From Beta vulgaris subsp. vulgaris (taxonomy: Eukaryota > Streptophyta > Magnoliopsida > Caryophyllales > Amaranthaceae): 64,000 nucleotides of DNA. Below, in pieces: positions 10,930-22,159 of the stretch. The notes under the pieces are model-generated. The model saw nothing but the letters and a program-made list of their open reading frames with translations. It was not told where the DNA came from and made no database searches. The position numbers and the translations under genes are program-made. The number at the start of each line of letters is the position of its first letter. The stretch's first letter is position 1. The stretch covers positions 46,174,971-46,238,970 of the forward strand of contig NC_079209.1 of the NCBI RefSeq assembly GCF_026745355.1. Direction: 5' to 3'.

Positions 10930-11802
10930 GATGCTCTTAAGGGCTCCTGGCAAAGAAGGCATAAGTTTGGTGGCAACCGCGTCGAAAGTAAGCTCTTCCA
11001 ACACACTATTGAAGCTAGAGTACGCCATACTGTTTGACATTGTCAACGCTATACTTGACTCTGTTGAGAACTTGGAGGCCATAGACCTCGTAATATTTAA
11101 TTCGGACAATGTCCCCCAACATTTACATTCCTAGATATTGGCGATCTCGCACCATTAAATAAGGGACTTAAATGTTTTATTTCTTGGATGGTAAGTCAAT
11201 CGAAAAGGGCTGACATAGTTAGCAACAAGCATTTGGTGGACATTTGCTCCCCTATTGCTCTTCCTACATGCAGTCAACTCATTACGATGAAGGGGTATAA
11301 CCACACCTTATTGTTGTGTAGTTTCTTGAACGAGCTAAAAATTATACGCATTCTAATTACGCTACACGAACCAAGTGTGCATGTAGTAGCAACTTGTGCA
11401 CAAACAACTGAAGACATGCGAGATGGTAGATCATTGTCTATGGACATCACAATCCCACAGCGTACAATACATTGTAAAAGGAGGAAACTATCAACACAAC
11501 ATGCTCCATAGCAGTTTTCAACTGATGTGGTATATGCCGCAAGTCCTTTCCACAAAGGCTACATCATGTATTACAATGTTGTACGCCAAAAGTTGTTGTA
11601 CTCGCGGAATGCAAAGAAACAAATGGTGATGGCTACAATTACTTTGAGGAAATTCAAATTGGGGTATTTTGTGATGGCACCACCTATTGACTATGGAGGA
11701 GCAATCGTAGTGTTGACAAGGAACAATGAAATGAAATTCCAACCTCTAAATACTTTACCCAATAGATTGGTTGGTGTAGCAATACATAATCCAAAACATT
11801 AA
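10930..11802 (+). pseudogene. Unrecognised degenerate coding stretch
   Basis: Codon-like plus-strand sequence runs through three frames: 10925-11134 (VSSSNTLLKLEYAILFDIVN), 11188-11511 (SNKHLVDICSPIALPTCSQL) and 11527-11802 (MVYAASPFHKGYIMYYNVV and PPIDYGGAIVVLTRNNEMKF). The amino-acid composition is that of a real globular protein, not of random DNA, and the pieces follow in order with short gaps. I do not recognise the family. A transposon-carried protein or a decayed host gene are both possible. Confidence 0.35.
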
Positions 11803-11900
11803 AGTTTTCGTATGATTTTGGGCTATGTGTTAAGTATGGTGTAGTAACGCATGTATTTTGGGATTTTTTTTTTTACTTGTTTTAGCACCTACAGGAAGTC

Positions 11901-11990
11901 CAAATATTGTTTTGTTGAATTTGGCAGGCCTAAATGTTGCTTTGCTGAATTGGCAGGCCCAAATGTTGTTTTGTTGAATTGGCAGGCCCA
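11901..11990. repeat. Three tandem copies of a 29-30-bp unit
   Basis: A unit reading about AAATGTTGTTTTGTTGAATTGGCAGGCCC repeats three times at 11901, 11931 and 11961 with a few substitutions. A partial fourth copy follows (AAATGTCATTTTG). Confidence 0.8.
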
Positions 11991-13255
11991 AATGTCATTT
12001 TGATTGTCATTTTTTAAATTTTCGGACCATTTATTAAAGTGTTGTCCATTTAGCATGCTTAAGCATTGTTTGCATGAATGATTTTGGTGGTAATTAGTGG
12101 GCCAACTGTTAGTCATGCATTGTGTAAGATCCAATTAACTGACACTATCCATATATCAGACTTGATTTGCTTTGCTTCTAATTTTGTTAACAAAATAACT
12201 ATTTATAAGTTATTAAATTTAGCACATATTTACAAGTTGCAAAATTTTAGCCCACATACTTACATACCACTTGGGCCAATATTACATACCTCCAAAATAA
12301 TTACATAACACCAAAACTTGTACATGTATTTATTATTTCAACCACTTTACTCAACTAACTTAAACCTCTATGTTTTTTCCTCTTACCTTGTAACAAAAAT
12401 AAGTTTAATAATGACGTCTCGTGCTTCATGTTCTACACACATAAATCCTCACAAAGAAGACGCTCCCGCTCCTTGTGCATGGTTTCCTTGTATAGACACA
12501 TAAACACCATGTCACGCTCCAAATTATGAGCAAAATAATGTCATACGTTAACATAACGTGTGTGACAATTTTCATTTTTCAAGATGTAATTGGTTTGGAT
12601 TTGGTTTATTCTGGTAAAATACTTCATCCGTCTTTCTTTACTTGTTACATTTTTCATTAATGGTTATCTCTTTTACTACTTGCTATATTTTTTATATGGT
12701 AACCTTGAGCAAACCAATGGCATACGTTAACATAACGTGTGTGACTAGGAACATACCATAAATACCTCCTCGACGAAATGGCCAACACATGCCTTAATTG
12801 CAAACAACATATAGACTCTGGAACTCATTTTGATTTATTAATCCAAGTAATTAGTTTGCAATCAAAAGGTATAATTAATAAAAACCAACAAAACCAAAAG
12901 GTATATTTACATGTCTTCCAGCATATTCATATTCAATGCAACTGTTGTCCAATCATGGATTCGTCCTACTTCCCATGACGCATCCACGTACGTAAAAACT
13001 AAATCCATCACATAGGCCTGGTAGACTATTGGTGGGCATGGATGATGGATGCATAAAATAATACATTTCTTAAAAGAACGTTCATATCTCAACATTAATA
13101 CTCACCAATTTCAAAAAACTCAAGTGATGAGAGTCAAAAGCTTGCTTTAAGTCCGACTCCATTGAATCTATGACTAGTACCTCATCCCTATTAGGTGAAT
13201 ACGATGCACACCACCAATGTTGGTGTTCAAGAACAGGCACAAACACCTTGTATTA
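11991..13255. other. No gene seen; one dispersed duplication
   Basis: AT-rich. The sequence GAGCAAA..AATG.CATACGTTAACATAACGTGTGTGAC occurs twice, at 12528-12566 and 12707-12744, and its core ACGTTAACATAACGT is partly palindromic. Between the copies lies TTCATCCGTCTTTCTTTACTTG, which resembles a Stowaway-type end. No coding region is supported. Confidence 0.5.
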
Positions 13256-13749
13256 TGGAACATTTTCAATGGTAAACCGTTTTTCATTTGAGTTTCAAAA
13301 ATAATCATATAATAGTAATATTATATAACTGTGACATTAATGATGGTTAAACCGTTAATTTATCCGTTAATATTATATAACCCCAACCTCCAAGCACCAC
13401 CCAGCCCACTGACATCCCACCCAACCACCATTGTCCCACCCCTCCACATGAACCCCATTGCACCACCACTGTCCCACCCCTCCATCTGAACCCCACCCCA
13501 CCACCAATGTCCCACCCCCTGAAACCAAATACTCATTGAAATCCCAACCTAGATAGCCTTGAAGAAACCACCCATCAATCCAAAGCCCACTCCAGCCACC
13601 AAAAACACCATTTTAACTACTTGAAACCACCATATCAACAAGATAGAGGAAAAGATAATCAGGGGCGGAGCGAAACAGGCAGAAGAGGAAGGAAAACTCG
13701 AGCAAGAGACAAAGGGGGGTAGCACCAACATCGATAAGCCACGAGCAAC

Positions 13750-13780
<31 letters not shown>

Positions 13781-14192
13781 CGTGAAGGGGGAGAGAACAG
13801 AGTGACGGTGAAGATCTGGGGAGGCAGCAGCAGCATCAACGTGAAGGGGAGAGAACAGAGTGACGGTGAAGATTTGGGGAGGTAGCAGCGAAATAGAAAA
13901 AGAGATGAGAAGAGAAGCCACATGGAGGGAGAGAGTGACGAGGAGAAATATAAAGTCGTCGGAAAGGAGAAAGTTTCAGGAGTATAGTGTTCTCAGTGGA
14001 AGGGTGGTGGTGGGTTGGAATTTAGTGGGCTAGGTAGTAGTTTGGGGTTAACTTGGGTTAGGATAGTAACTAGGATTAACGATCCAAGTAACGGTTTAAC
14101 CATCTTTAATGTCACGGTTGTATAATATTACTAAGAATAAGGTTATTTTTAAACTTAAAAGAAAAACGGTATATTATTGCAAATGTTCCACA
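13256..14192. mobile_element. Non-autonomous DNA transposon with inverted repeats of about 100 bp
   Basis: The left end (13256-13365, TGGAACATTTTCAATGGTAA onward) and the reverse complement of the right end (14085-14192) match over about 100 bases. Shared blocks include ACCGTTTTTC, AATATTATA and GTGACATTAA.GATGGTTAAACC. The interior holds a CCACC-rich imperfect repeat (13380-13520), a CAA microsatellite (13748-13780) and a tandem duplication of about 55 bp (13781-13839, 13840-13889). The long inverted repeats suggest a Mutator-like element, but I found no convincing 9-bp target duplication. No transposase is encoded. Confidence 0.7.
13748..13780. repeat. CAA microsatellite
   Basis: About eleven consecutive CAA units inside the inverted-repeat element. 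Confidence 0.95.
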
Positions 14193-14479
14193 GTACAGCA
14201 TTACCAGCGGGAATTTCCCTAAGTTAAGTTCCCATTATTACTATCATATCAAAAATAATTGAATCTTTTATGAACTTTTAAAATAATACAAATACACTTA
14301 AATGGAAGATCCTTTTGCAACTATATCCACCCATGTGTTTGGAATATGCTGAGATTACATGTTCCATCGACGCAACCGCTACAACATCTTCCTATAGTAG
14401 TTGTATCTGGACAAATGAAAATATTTTTATCGCAACGAACACTAAGAAAATTTATAACAAAATAGGATAAAATTCATCA

Positions 14480-15479
14480 CCTTGCTGCAAATGTGGGATC
14501 CATCATGGATCTCCTACTACTACCCTGGAATCGGTAACTGAAACTTCCTTCTCATGGACAAGTTCCTCTACATGGACAAATAGGAACAACTTATGGGCCT
14601 ACTAGAATGCCAAAAACCCAATGTACTTGTGTCTTATTCAGAGGAAACCCATTACCAACAACACTCTGTTTTTAACATCAACTCTAATGCATAGCCAACA
14701 ACTTAAGGTCGTAGGCAATCCTTTGCCTTCTAGAAACAACAATCCCTCAAAACCCATTTCCTTCACAAGCGTACGCTTCCACGCATCCAACTCAAAGTCA
14801 TTACAACCTTACCAAATGTCTCCACTCGACATCATACATTAATTTCCTACATCCAATTCAAAGTCAATTACTACTTAAATAAAATAGGTTAACGTAAAGC
14901 AGATTAAATAGGTTACTGAAGGAGTTCATTACATCTTTTCTTATGCACATCCCTTAGTGTCGCAACAACTTGTTCATATTCCTTCAATCTACCCTCAGTG
15001 CTTATGTCATTTTCCAATTCACATAACCTTCATAATTATTCCATTGGCTATCTAACATAAAGTAAACATGGATTCAATATAAAAATAATGTTTTTGCTTA
15101 CCCTATAAACTCTTGGATCAATTTCAGGAAACTTAGCAGACTTCACGTTTGACTTGCTCAACTATAAAATAACATATTCAACTGTTATATACTTGTTAAT
15201 TGATAATTCACTTCATAATTCAACTGTTACACAACGATTTTCAACACATAATTGATAATTCAAGCTTACAAGCGCTTCATCATCGTATTCTTCATCATCA
15301 CAATTACTTGTTTCTTCAAAAATATCATCAACATCCAATTCACGCACCTCCAGTTATTCAAATAACTTCATTATTAAAATATTAAGGAATAACCTTAACT
15401 ACACACAATGAATAAACCATATATTTCTTACCTTCTTCGTCTTTTTTCCCTGATTACTTCCACCCCTACCACCATCCAT
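14480..15479 (-). pseudogene. Decayed transposon-type gene fragment, possibly of the Ulp1-protease-associated family
   Basis: Several exon-like pieces are readable on the minus strand: MDGGRGGSNQGKKTKK starting at 15479 and followed by GTAAG; LENDISTEGRLKEYEQVVATL at about 14950-15010; and ELDAWKRTLVKEMGFEGLL with FLEGKGLPTTLSCWLC at about 14650-14800. The last piece resembles the segment MGF.GLL...LP..L..WL seen, as I recall, in plant transposon-carried proteins with Ulp1-type (C48) peptidase domains. The protease domain itself is not seen. Frames are broken between pieces. Confidence 0.35.
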
Positions 15480-16454
15480 TTTGTAACCAACTTACTGAAA
15501 AAAAAAACGAATGAATAACTATGTTATAACATTTTGTATTTAAAGTCAAATAATTACACATGCACTTACTTTCACTTAATTTTAATGGTCAATATATACT
15601 TTTTAGTGTTAACCAACATAATTCAAGATCAAATTTTTTGACATCATTCATATAAAATATAAAATATCATATACCCAACTATGATTTGAAGCGTAACCGA
15701 GTTACTTACTCAATTCATTTACAATTTAACAAACAAGTTATGCTTTCAATTCCATAAAAATTAAGATGCACTTATTGATTCCAAACTATCCAATTCTACT
15801 TCAAGATTCATGTTTTTAGAGCTGCATTGTGGATGTTCTATAGTTCTTCTACCGCACTAGAGGTTATCACCAACACCTACTACCAGAGAGAAAAATTTGA
15901 ACAGCTAAAATGCAAAAAAAAATATCCAAATTGTTTATCTTTGAGTAAAAGGGATTTCGCTTTTCGCTAAGAAATTTCGCTCAAACTCCCCTCTTTTCAG
16001 TTTCACTTTACTCAAGTACACTCTTCCATTTTTACAAAAAACAAACTTCAAACTTACTTTTGTGTGACTTGGCAAGACATATGCTTTATTCATTTTCTTT
16101 ATTATTCATGACCCCCCAAGTATGTGTTATATTTGCAAGATGGTCCTTGCTAGTGGCCAATTTACCTCTAGTTGTTGGTGTTTTATCACCACACATGTCT
16201 TGGTGCAGGTTAGTGTCATTATGAGTGTATTCCTGTTGTTTAGCTATCAATGATGCTTGTTGCGCACATGTGGTAGGCTGACCTGGATGAAGCCTCAGTG
16301 ATTAAATATATGACTATTATTGAATCGTGATATAAGCGTTTATTCTTACTTCACAAGAATTGACTCAAAATATGGAGTAGACTTTGTTACGTAGTGCAAA
16401 ACTAGTAATTAAATATCACAACTCCCAAAAATAGGTTCTAAAACTGGAGACTTG
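15480..16454. other. No gene seen
   Basis: AT-rich spacer between the decayed fragment and the Tat-type element. I find no repeat or coding signal that I can support. Confidence 0.5.
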
Positions 16455-17013
16455 TGCAACAACGATTGGCTCGGATCCCGGTGCAAACTTCTGACCAGCA
16501 ACCTGCAAAAAAGGGGCCCACCCTGGAGGTTTGGGTGGTATTTCCCCCTCCGATGCTTAAGTCAGATATCAGGGATGTGAAGGAACTTTTAGAGAGAGAA
16601 AGTAGAGAGAGAGAGAATAATTTATGGCAGAATAACAGTACTCTGCTCTGAAAAACGTACCTTTCCCCTGATTCCAAGGACTATTTATACTGTTTGAAAT
16701 GACTGTTGTACCTTGATGTCACCCTAATTTGGGAGCATCTGATTGGCTAAGCAATAATATCAGGACACGTGGCAAGCGCTGATTGGTCAGTACATTTTAC
16801 CCTTTAGCTGAATCAGGCTTTACTTCATTGGGCCTAAGTACAATTCTAGGGTCATAAGGGAGCTTTTCAGTATACCTTTTCCTCAGAAAAGTGTACTTTA
16901 GCCCACAGAACCTGCAGGCCTTTGTACCTTCCTTGACCTAAACAGATGCCACATGTAGGGCTGAGATAGTGCCACATGCCATAAGGGTAGCCGTTGATTT
17001 TTAGGCTACAACA
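16455..17013 (-). repeat. 3' LTR of the Tat-type element
   Basis: On the minus strand it starts TGTTGTAGCC at 17013, directly after the purine-rich AAGGGGCAAA. It contains GTATAAATAG (16681-16690), a good TATA box, and further down the block CATCGGAGGGGGAAATACCA, familiar from Tat LTRs. The far end is placed at TTGTTGCA (16455) by its CA ending only. No second LTR remains for comparison. Confidence 0.7.
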
Positions 17014-17031
17014 TTTGCCCCTTAAAAGAGG
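17014..17031 (-). promoter_or_regulatory. Polypurine tract of the Tat-type element
   Basis: The minus strand reads CTCTTTTAAGGGGCAAA immediately before the LTR start. Purine tracts in this position prime second-strand DNA synthesis. Confidence 0.7.
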
Positions 17032-17142
17032 GAGTTACCTTTTAGGCGCCAAGACGGTTGCTCTTCCTCTTTTAACCGACTAGGAACTGCCATCTTCTTT
17101 TTCAAAAAACAAGCGCCATTTTGCCAGTCTCCGCAGGTCAAC

Positions 17143-17301
17143 CCCTACTAGTGAAGGGCTGCGCTTTTTTTAAAATGCGCAGCCCTTCTTCTTAGTAGGG
17201 CTGCGCTTTTTTAAATAAGCGCAGCCCTTCACTAGTAGGGCTGCGCTTTTACGAAAAGCACAGCCCTTCCTGCGCAGCCCTTTATGTTTTTTCCCCTAGT
17301 G
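17143..17301. mobile_element. CACTA-type end with repeated GGGCTGCGC hairpins, inside the Tat 3' region
   Basis: The word AAGGGCTGCGC and its reverse complement GCGCAGCCCTT alternate about eight times, forming several hairpins. The right end reads TTTTTTCCCCTAGTG, the mirror of a CACTA terminus. A matching CACTAGGGG left end is not found, so this is a partial element. The same arrangement of subterminal words is seen in the better-preserved elements at 49889 and 61698. Confidence 0.55.
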
Positions 17302-18008
17302 TCGTCATAACCTACTTCGTCTGAACCAATAGCTCTTTTCTGGACGAGTAGAAGTTAGGACGTGCAAGAACTTGTGAGTATAAAAACCCTCTAAGTTAAT
17401 AACTAGCTCGGCCTGAATCTGAATAATCATTCGTCATTGGACAAAGACTTAGTCATCTTTAGATTATGCCCCTATATGCCCCCTTCTTGGACGAGGAGGT
17501 TTTTGACAACCTTCCTTTGTTCAAGAAGGAGAAAAGGTCATAATTTTAAAATAACTTGGACGTTTTCATGCGGGTGATTGCAACCCGTCCATCTTTGTGA
17601 AAATATGAATTAACTTGTTCCTTTACTAAGGTTGTTATTTCTAATTTTTTTGCCTTTTGGACGGAAGGTAGAATACCTTTACTAAGGCGTTCTACTTCCA
17701 GCCGACCTTGTTTAGGAGATGTTTAACTCTTTAAGTAAACAAACGGCCAATTCTATGTAATTATTCCTTTTAGGATGATAACATGTTCAGCCAATCTCCT
17801 AATGAACGGTGCGTTATCTTGCTGCTCTGTTATATTAGTTAGCTTTGGACAATAGTATATAACTTAAGCAAATAAATCAAACAGAGAGTCATAGAGAAGT
17901 AGAGCTGTATTATATGAATTTTGCTTGACGGATAGTCAAGGTACAATGTATACATTCTACTTTTTCATTGTAATGCATTAAGAGAAGATTACAATTTGTC
18001 AAGATGCC

Positions 18009-19173
18009 CTAAACAAAGTATTTCTTCAAAGTATCAGAATTCCACGTCCTAGGAATAGAACGTCCGTCCATGCCTTCCAGACGAAAGGTGCCATTCTGAA
18101 CTACTTCGATTATTTTGTAGGGTCCTTCCCAGTTAGGGGTGAGCTTCCCTAGCTCTTGGCTCGGCCGACCGTTTCCATTTTTCTCAAGATGAGATCTCCA
18201 AGCTTCAATGGACGCCTTGCAACTCTTTTGTTAAACTCCCTTGCCATTCTCAACTTGTATAACTGCATTCTCAACAATGCATTTCCCCTGACTTCGGGAA
18301 CTAAGTCCAAAGCCGTCCGAAGAGCTGCTCAGTTAGCATCTTCTGAGTACATCATCACCCTCAAAGTTGGTTCTTCAATCTCAATAGGAAGGACGGCCTC
18401 AGAGCCATATACCAGCATGAATGGAGTTTCTCCCGTGGAGTTCTTGGCCGTTGTCCTTATTGACCATAAGACCAGCTGCAATTCTTCTACCCAAAGTCCC
18501 TTGCATTATCTAACTTCTTTTTGATCCCAGCCGACAAAATCTTGTTAAAAGCCTCAACTTGCCCATTGGCCTGCGGATGAGCCACTGCAGCAAAGTGAGC
18601 TTTGATTCCTTGATCAGCCAACCATTGACGAAGCTTGGGTGTTTCGAACTGCGGCCCATTGTCAAAGACAATCGACTGGGGCATACTAAACCTTGTAATG
18701 CGGTTCTTCCAGATGAACCCTTTGACGTCATTGGTGGTAATGCCTCTTAATGCTTCAGCTTCAACCCACTTTGTAAAGTAGTCAACAGCTACTATTACGA
18801 ACTTTTTCTGGCCGGCAGCAATAGGAAAAGGGCCAAGAATATCCATTCCCCATTTGGCAAAGGGAAGAGGGAAGAGGATTGGAGTTAAGTAGTTGGAAGG
18901 CTTCTGATAGATGTTGTCATGCTTCTGGCAACTATCACATTTCTTGGCATAGAGCAAGGCGTCCTCTTTCAAGGTCGGCCAAAAGTAGCCAGTCCTGAGA
19001 GCCTTTTCTCCTAACGCTCTCCCTCCAATGTGGGAAGCACAAGCTCCCTCATGCAGTTCCTTTAAAACGTCCAATCCCTCTTTTCTGCTAATGCACTTAA
19101 GGAGAGGCCGGTTGTAGGATTTTTTGTATAGAGTCTCATTCCACAACTCAAACCACTTGTCCCTAGCTTTCAC
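18009..19173 (-). pseudogene. Integrase of the Tat-type element
   Basis: The integrase inserts element DNA into the genome. The zinc-binding region reads HEGACASHIGG...CDSCQK. The catalytic core shows WGMDILGPFP (first Asp), SIVFDNGPQF (second Asp) and HPQANGQVEAFNK (Glu). The frame continues past a stop near 18487 into a C-terminal region with [19 protein letters not shown] and PNWEGPYKIIEV, interrupted by a stop near 18328, and ends at 18009 with LKKYFV. The catalytic residues are intact, but the frame is not. Confidence 0.92.
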
Positions 19174-19229
19174 ATACTTAGCTTCTACAGGATCAAGGGT
19201 AACCGGCCAGTCTTCTTGAATTCAATGAT

Positions 19230-19704
19230 GGGGCTCATCCACTCATTTTCTCGGCTGAGAATCAGAACTTCCTCGGCCTCAATGCTCTTGGCCGCCTTGA
19301 CCTCCCAGAAGACTGTTCTAGGGACATCCCTTCAGCCGAACTGGCCAGCTTAGAAAGAGCATCAGCCTGATGATTTTCAGATCTAGGCACTTGATCTAGG
19401 ACGAACCTCTTCAAAGACTTGACTCCTCTTTGACCAAGTTCATATATTTACTCATGGACGCTTCTTTGCACTCAAAGTCTCCGTTTACTTGACTGACCAC
19501 CAGCAGAGAGTCAGTTTTAGCCTCAATCTCCAAGGCTCCAGCCGCTTTGCACATTTTTATGCCGGCTAAGAGAGATTCATACTCTGCCTCATTGTTTGAA
19601 GCCTGGAATTTGAACTTCATTGCATACTCAAATTTATCCCCTTCTGGTGATTGGAAAATGATCTCTGCCCCACATCCGTTCGCAATTGAGGATCCGTCCA
19701 CCAT
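19230..19704 (-). pseudogene. Second (archaeal-type) RNase H of the Tat-type element
   Basis: The open part 19704-19411 shows MVDGSSIANGCGAEI, FKFQASNNEAEYE and KTDSLLVVSQVNG, with the Asp/Glu/Asp residues of an active RNase H. The family-typical VPRSENHQADALSKLA follows at about 19390-19350. It shares the frame of the upstream RT but is separated from it by a stop near 19768. Such a second RNase H before integrase distinguishes Tat elements from Athila and chromoviruses. Confidence 0.88.
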
Positions 19705-19767
19705 TAGGGTACAATGCCGCTTTCCCTCTGCTGGGTCTTGGACGCTTTTATGTAGGCCGGGTAAGCT

Positions 19768-21027
19768 CTACAATGAAATCAGCAAAGCTTGCCCTTTGAT
19801 TGCCTTTCGAGGCTCGAATGTTAAGTCAAACATATTGAGCTCAATGGTCCATTTCAACATCCGGCCAGATGCATCCATCTTATGCAACACTTGCCTCAGT
19901 GGCTGATCTGTATAAACAAGAATGCTATGGGCTAGAAAGTAAGGCCTTAACTTCCGGCTGGCCATCAACAGAGCCAGGCCGAACTTCTCAATGGACGAAT
20001 ACCTGCTCTCCGCGTCTTTCAATACATGGCTTACAAAATAGACGGGTATTTGTACTGAGTCTCTCTCAGCCAAGAGAACAGCACTTACCGCGAATGGAGA
20101 CACGGCAAGGTAAACGTACAATTTTTCTCCCTCGGTCGGACTGATCAATCTAGGCAGCTGCCGAAGATGATCTTTAACTTGCTGAAGCGCCACCTCAGCC
20201 TCTTCCGTCCATTCAAACTTGGCATTCTTTTTAATAGTTGCAAAGAAATGGTGACATTTGTCCCCTGATTTCGAAAGAAACCGTCCAAGAGCAGCCAAAC
20301 AGCCCGTCAGACGCTGAACTTCTTTGACTTTAGACGGCGAAGTCATATTCATGATGGCTTGAATTTTGTCGGGATTGGCCTCAATCCCTCTCTGATCAAC
20401 CAAAAACCCCAGAAACTTCCCTGCTACTACGCCGAATACGCATTTCTGCGGATTGAGCTTTAACTTGTACTTCCTCAAAGTGAGAAAAGTTTCCCTTAAA
20501 TCGTCCAGATGATCCTTTTCTTCTCTACTCTTGACGATCATATCGTCGATATAAGCTTCCATATTTCTCCCAAGCTGCGGCTGAAACACTGTGTTGATAA
20601 GCCTTTGAAAAGTGGCCAGCGCATTTCTCAGGCCGAAGGGCATCCGGAGCCACCCATACAGCCCTTTCTCTGTAATGAAGGAGGTTTTATCTTGGTCGTC
20701 TGGCCACATGGGAATCTGGTGGAAGCCTGAGTAAGCGTCCATGAAACTCAGCAATGCATGACCTGCTGTAGAATCAACCAGACGATCGATCTTGGGCAAC
20801 GGAAAGCTGTCCTTAGGACAAGCCTTGTTTAAATCCGTGTAATCAACGCACATCCTCCATGTGCCATTCGGCTTCGGAACCATCACAACATTTGCTACCC
20901 AATCTGGATAATAAGTTTCACGGATAATAGATTTGATGAGTAGCTTTTGAACTTCTTCATCAACGGCCTGATTTTGGCCGGCCCTAGATGCCTCTTCTTC
21001 TGCCGAATAGGCTTCTGCCCGGCTCAA
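19768..21027 (-). pseudogene. Reverse transcriptase and RNase H of the Tat-type element
   Basis: A 419-residue open frame. RT motifs in order: PNGTWRMCVDYTDLNKACPK, FMDAYSGFHQI, FGLRNALATFQRL, the catalytic YIDDMIVKS, and GKFLGFLVDQRGIEANPDK. RNase H follows with VYLAVSPFAVSAVLL, SRYSSIEKFGLALL and YTDQPLRQVL. The catalytic residues are kept. The frame is closed by a stop at QALLISL where the family normally continues (QALADFI). The protease/gag frame upstream is offset by one base and overlaps it at 20984-21027. Confidence 0.93.
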
Positions 21028-22159
21028 TGCTTAGCCTATGCACCGCCACCTCAGGATCTATCCCAGGCATTTCCTCTACGGTATAGGCAAAGACATCCTC
21101 AAATTCTCTCAACAGCTTGATCAAGGCGTCCTTGACTTCAGAATTCAGGATGGACCCAATCTTTAATGTTCTCTCTAGACGATCTGGTTTTAAACAAATT
21201 TCTACCGGACTTTCTACCGGTTCCGGACGTTCTAGTCCCATGCTCATTATTGCCATCACCTCCTCAGATGAATTCTTTTCTTCTTTAATAGCCATGCACT
21301 TTCTCTTCTTGCTGGGCAAGAGCATTGACGGCTTGCTCTCATGAAGAGGTAGCATTTGAACCTTCTCTACTTCTTGCTTTAGCTCACCAATCTGACCCTT
21401 TATCTTCTCGGCCAAGTCATCCTCCCGGACCTTTGGATGTTCTGCCTTTTCCTTCCATGATGATGGTTTGAGAGTGGTAAGGTAACATTCTCTAGCAGCT
21501 TGCTGATCTCCATAGAGAGATCCAATCTTCCCCCCATCACACTCAAACTTCATTAGCATTAAGTGGGTCACAATAACAGCCTTGATGTGATTTAAGGTAG
21601 GTCGTCCGAGAATGACATTATAAGCAGTCAAGTCTCGTACTACCAAAAATTTCACAAAAAGTGTCCTGGCATCATCTTTCTCCCCAACCCTGACGGGTAG
21701 AGTGACGGTCCCCATCGGATGGATGATCCCTCCGCCAAAACCGATTATAGGGTGATTTACAGGAACCAAGTCATTTTTATCAAACTTCAGCCGAGACAAA
21801 CAATCAGCACTGATTATATCAGTAGAGCTTCCGGTATCAATCAGAATTCGCCTAACCTTGAGGTTGGCAATCTTCATTTCCACAACTAGGGGATCATCAT
21901 GCGGTGTTATTATCTTTCCTCGGTCCAGCTCGCTGACCACTATTTTAGGGAAAGGATCAGATTCGGTCTGGTTCGTGAGCATAACCTGACTGAGTTCCCG
22001 CAAATAGTTTTTGTGGCCACGATTTGTTGGACCTCCGACCGCAAATCCTCCTGAGATGACCATTACAACATCCTCATCCGTGCTATCACCATCCATCTTC
22101 CTTCCTTGACGGTTATCTCTTTTCTGAAATTTCCTTCTTGACGAAGGTAGATAATTGTT
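20984..22159 (-). pseudogene. gag C-terminus and aspartic protease of the Tat-type element
   Basis: The open frame 22096-20984 begins with DEDVVMVISGGFAVGGPTNR, a gag/protease-linker sequence of Tat elements, and coding-like sequence extends back to 22159. The protease active site is IDTGSSTDIIS and the C-terminal motif YNVILGRPTLN. The downstream linker contains FAYTVEEMPGIDPEVAVHRL, which normally leads into RT. Most of gag is missing because the element is cut off at 22159/22160. Confidence 0.88.

Larger units (their letters stand above)
16455..22159 (-). mobile_element. Ty3/gypsy Tat-type retrotransposon, 5'-truncated
   Basis: Minus-strand element with, in transcription order, the end of gag and protease (22159-20984), RT plus RNase H (21027-19768), a second archaeal-type RNase H (about 19704-19230), integrase (19173-18009), a non-coding 3' region, a polypurine tract (about 17014-17031) and a 3' LTR (17013-16455). 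The second RNase H is the hallmark of the Tat lineage (Retand, Ogre and relatives). The 5' LTR, primer site and most of gag are missing: coding sequence stops at 22159 exactly where LTR-like copy B starts. Stops and frameshifts make it inactive. Confidence 0.9.

Noticed and set aside
13549..13923. Leucine/cysteine/serine-rich minus-strand frames
   Set aside because: They are produced by the CAA microsatellite and purine-rich repeats of the inverted-repeat element.
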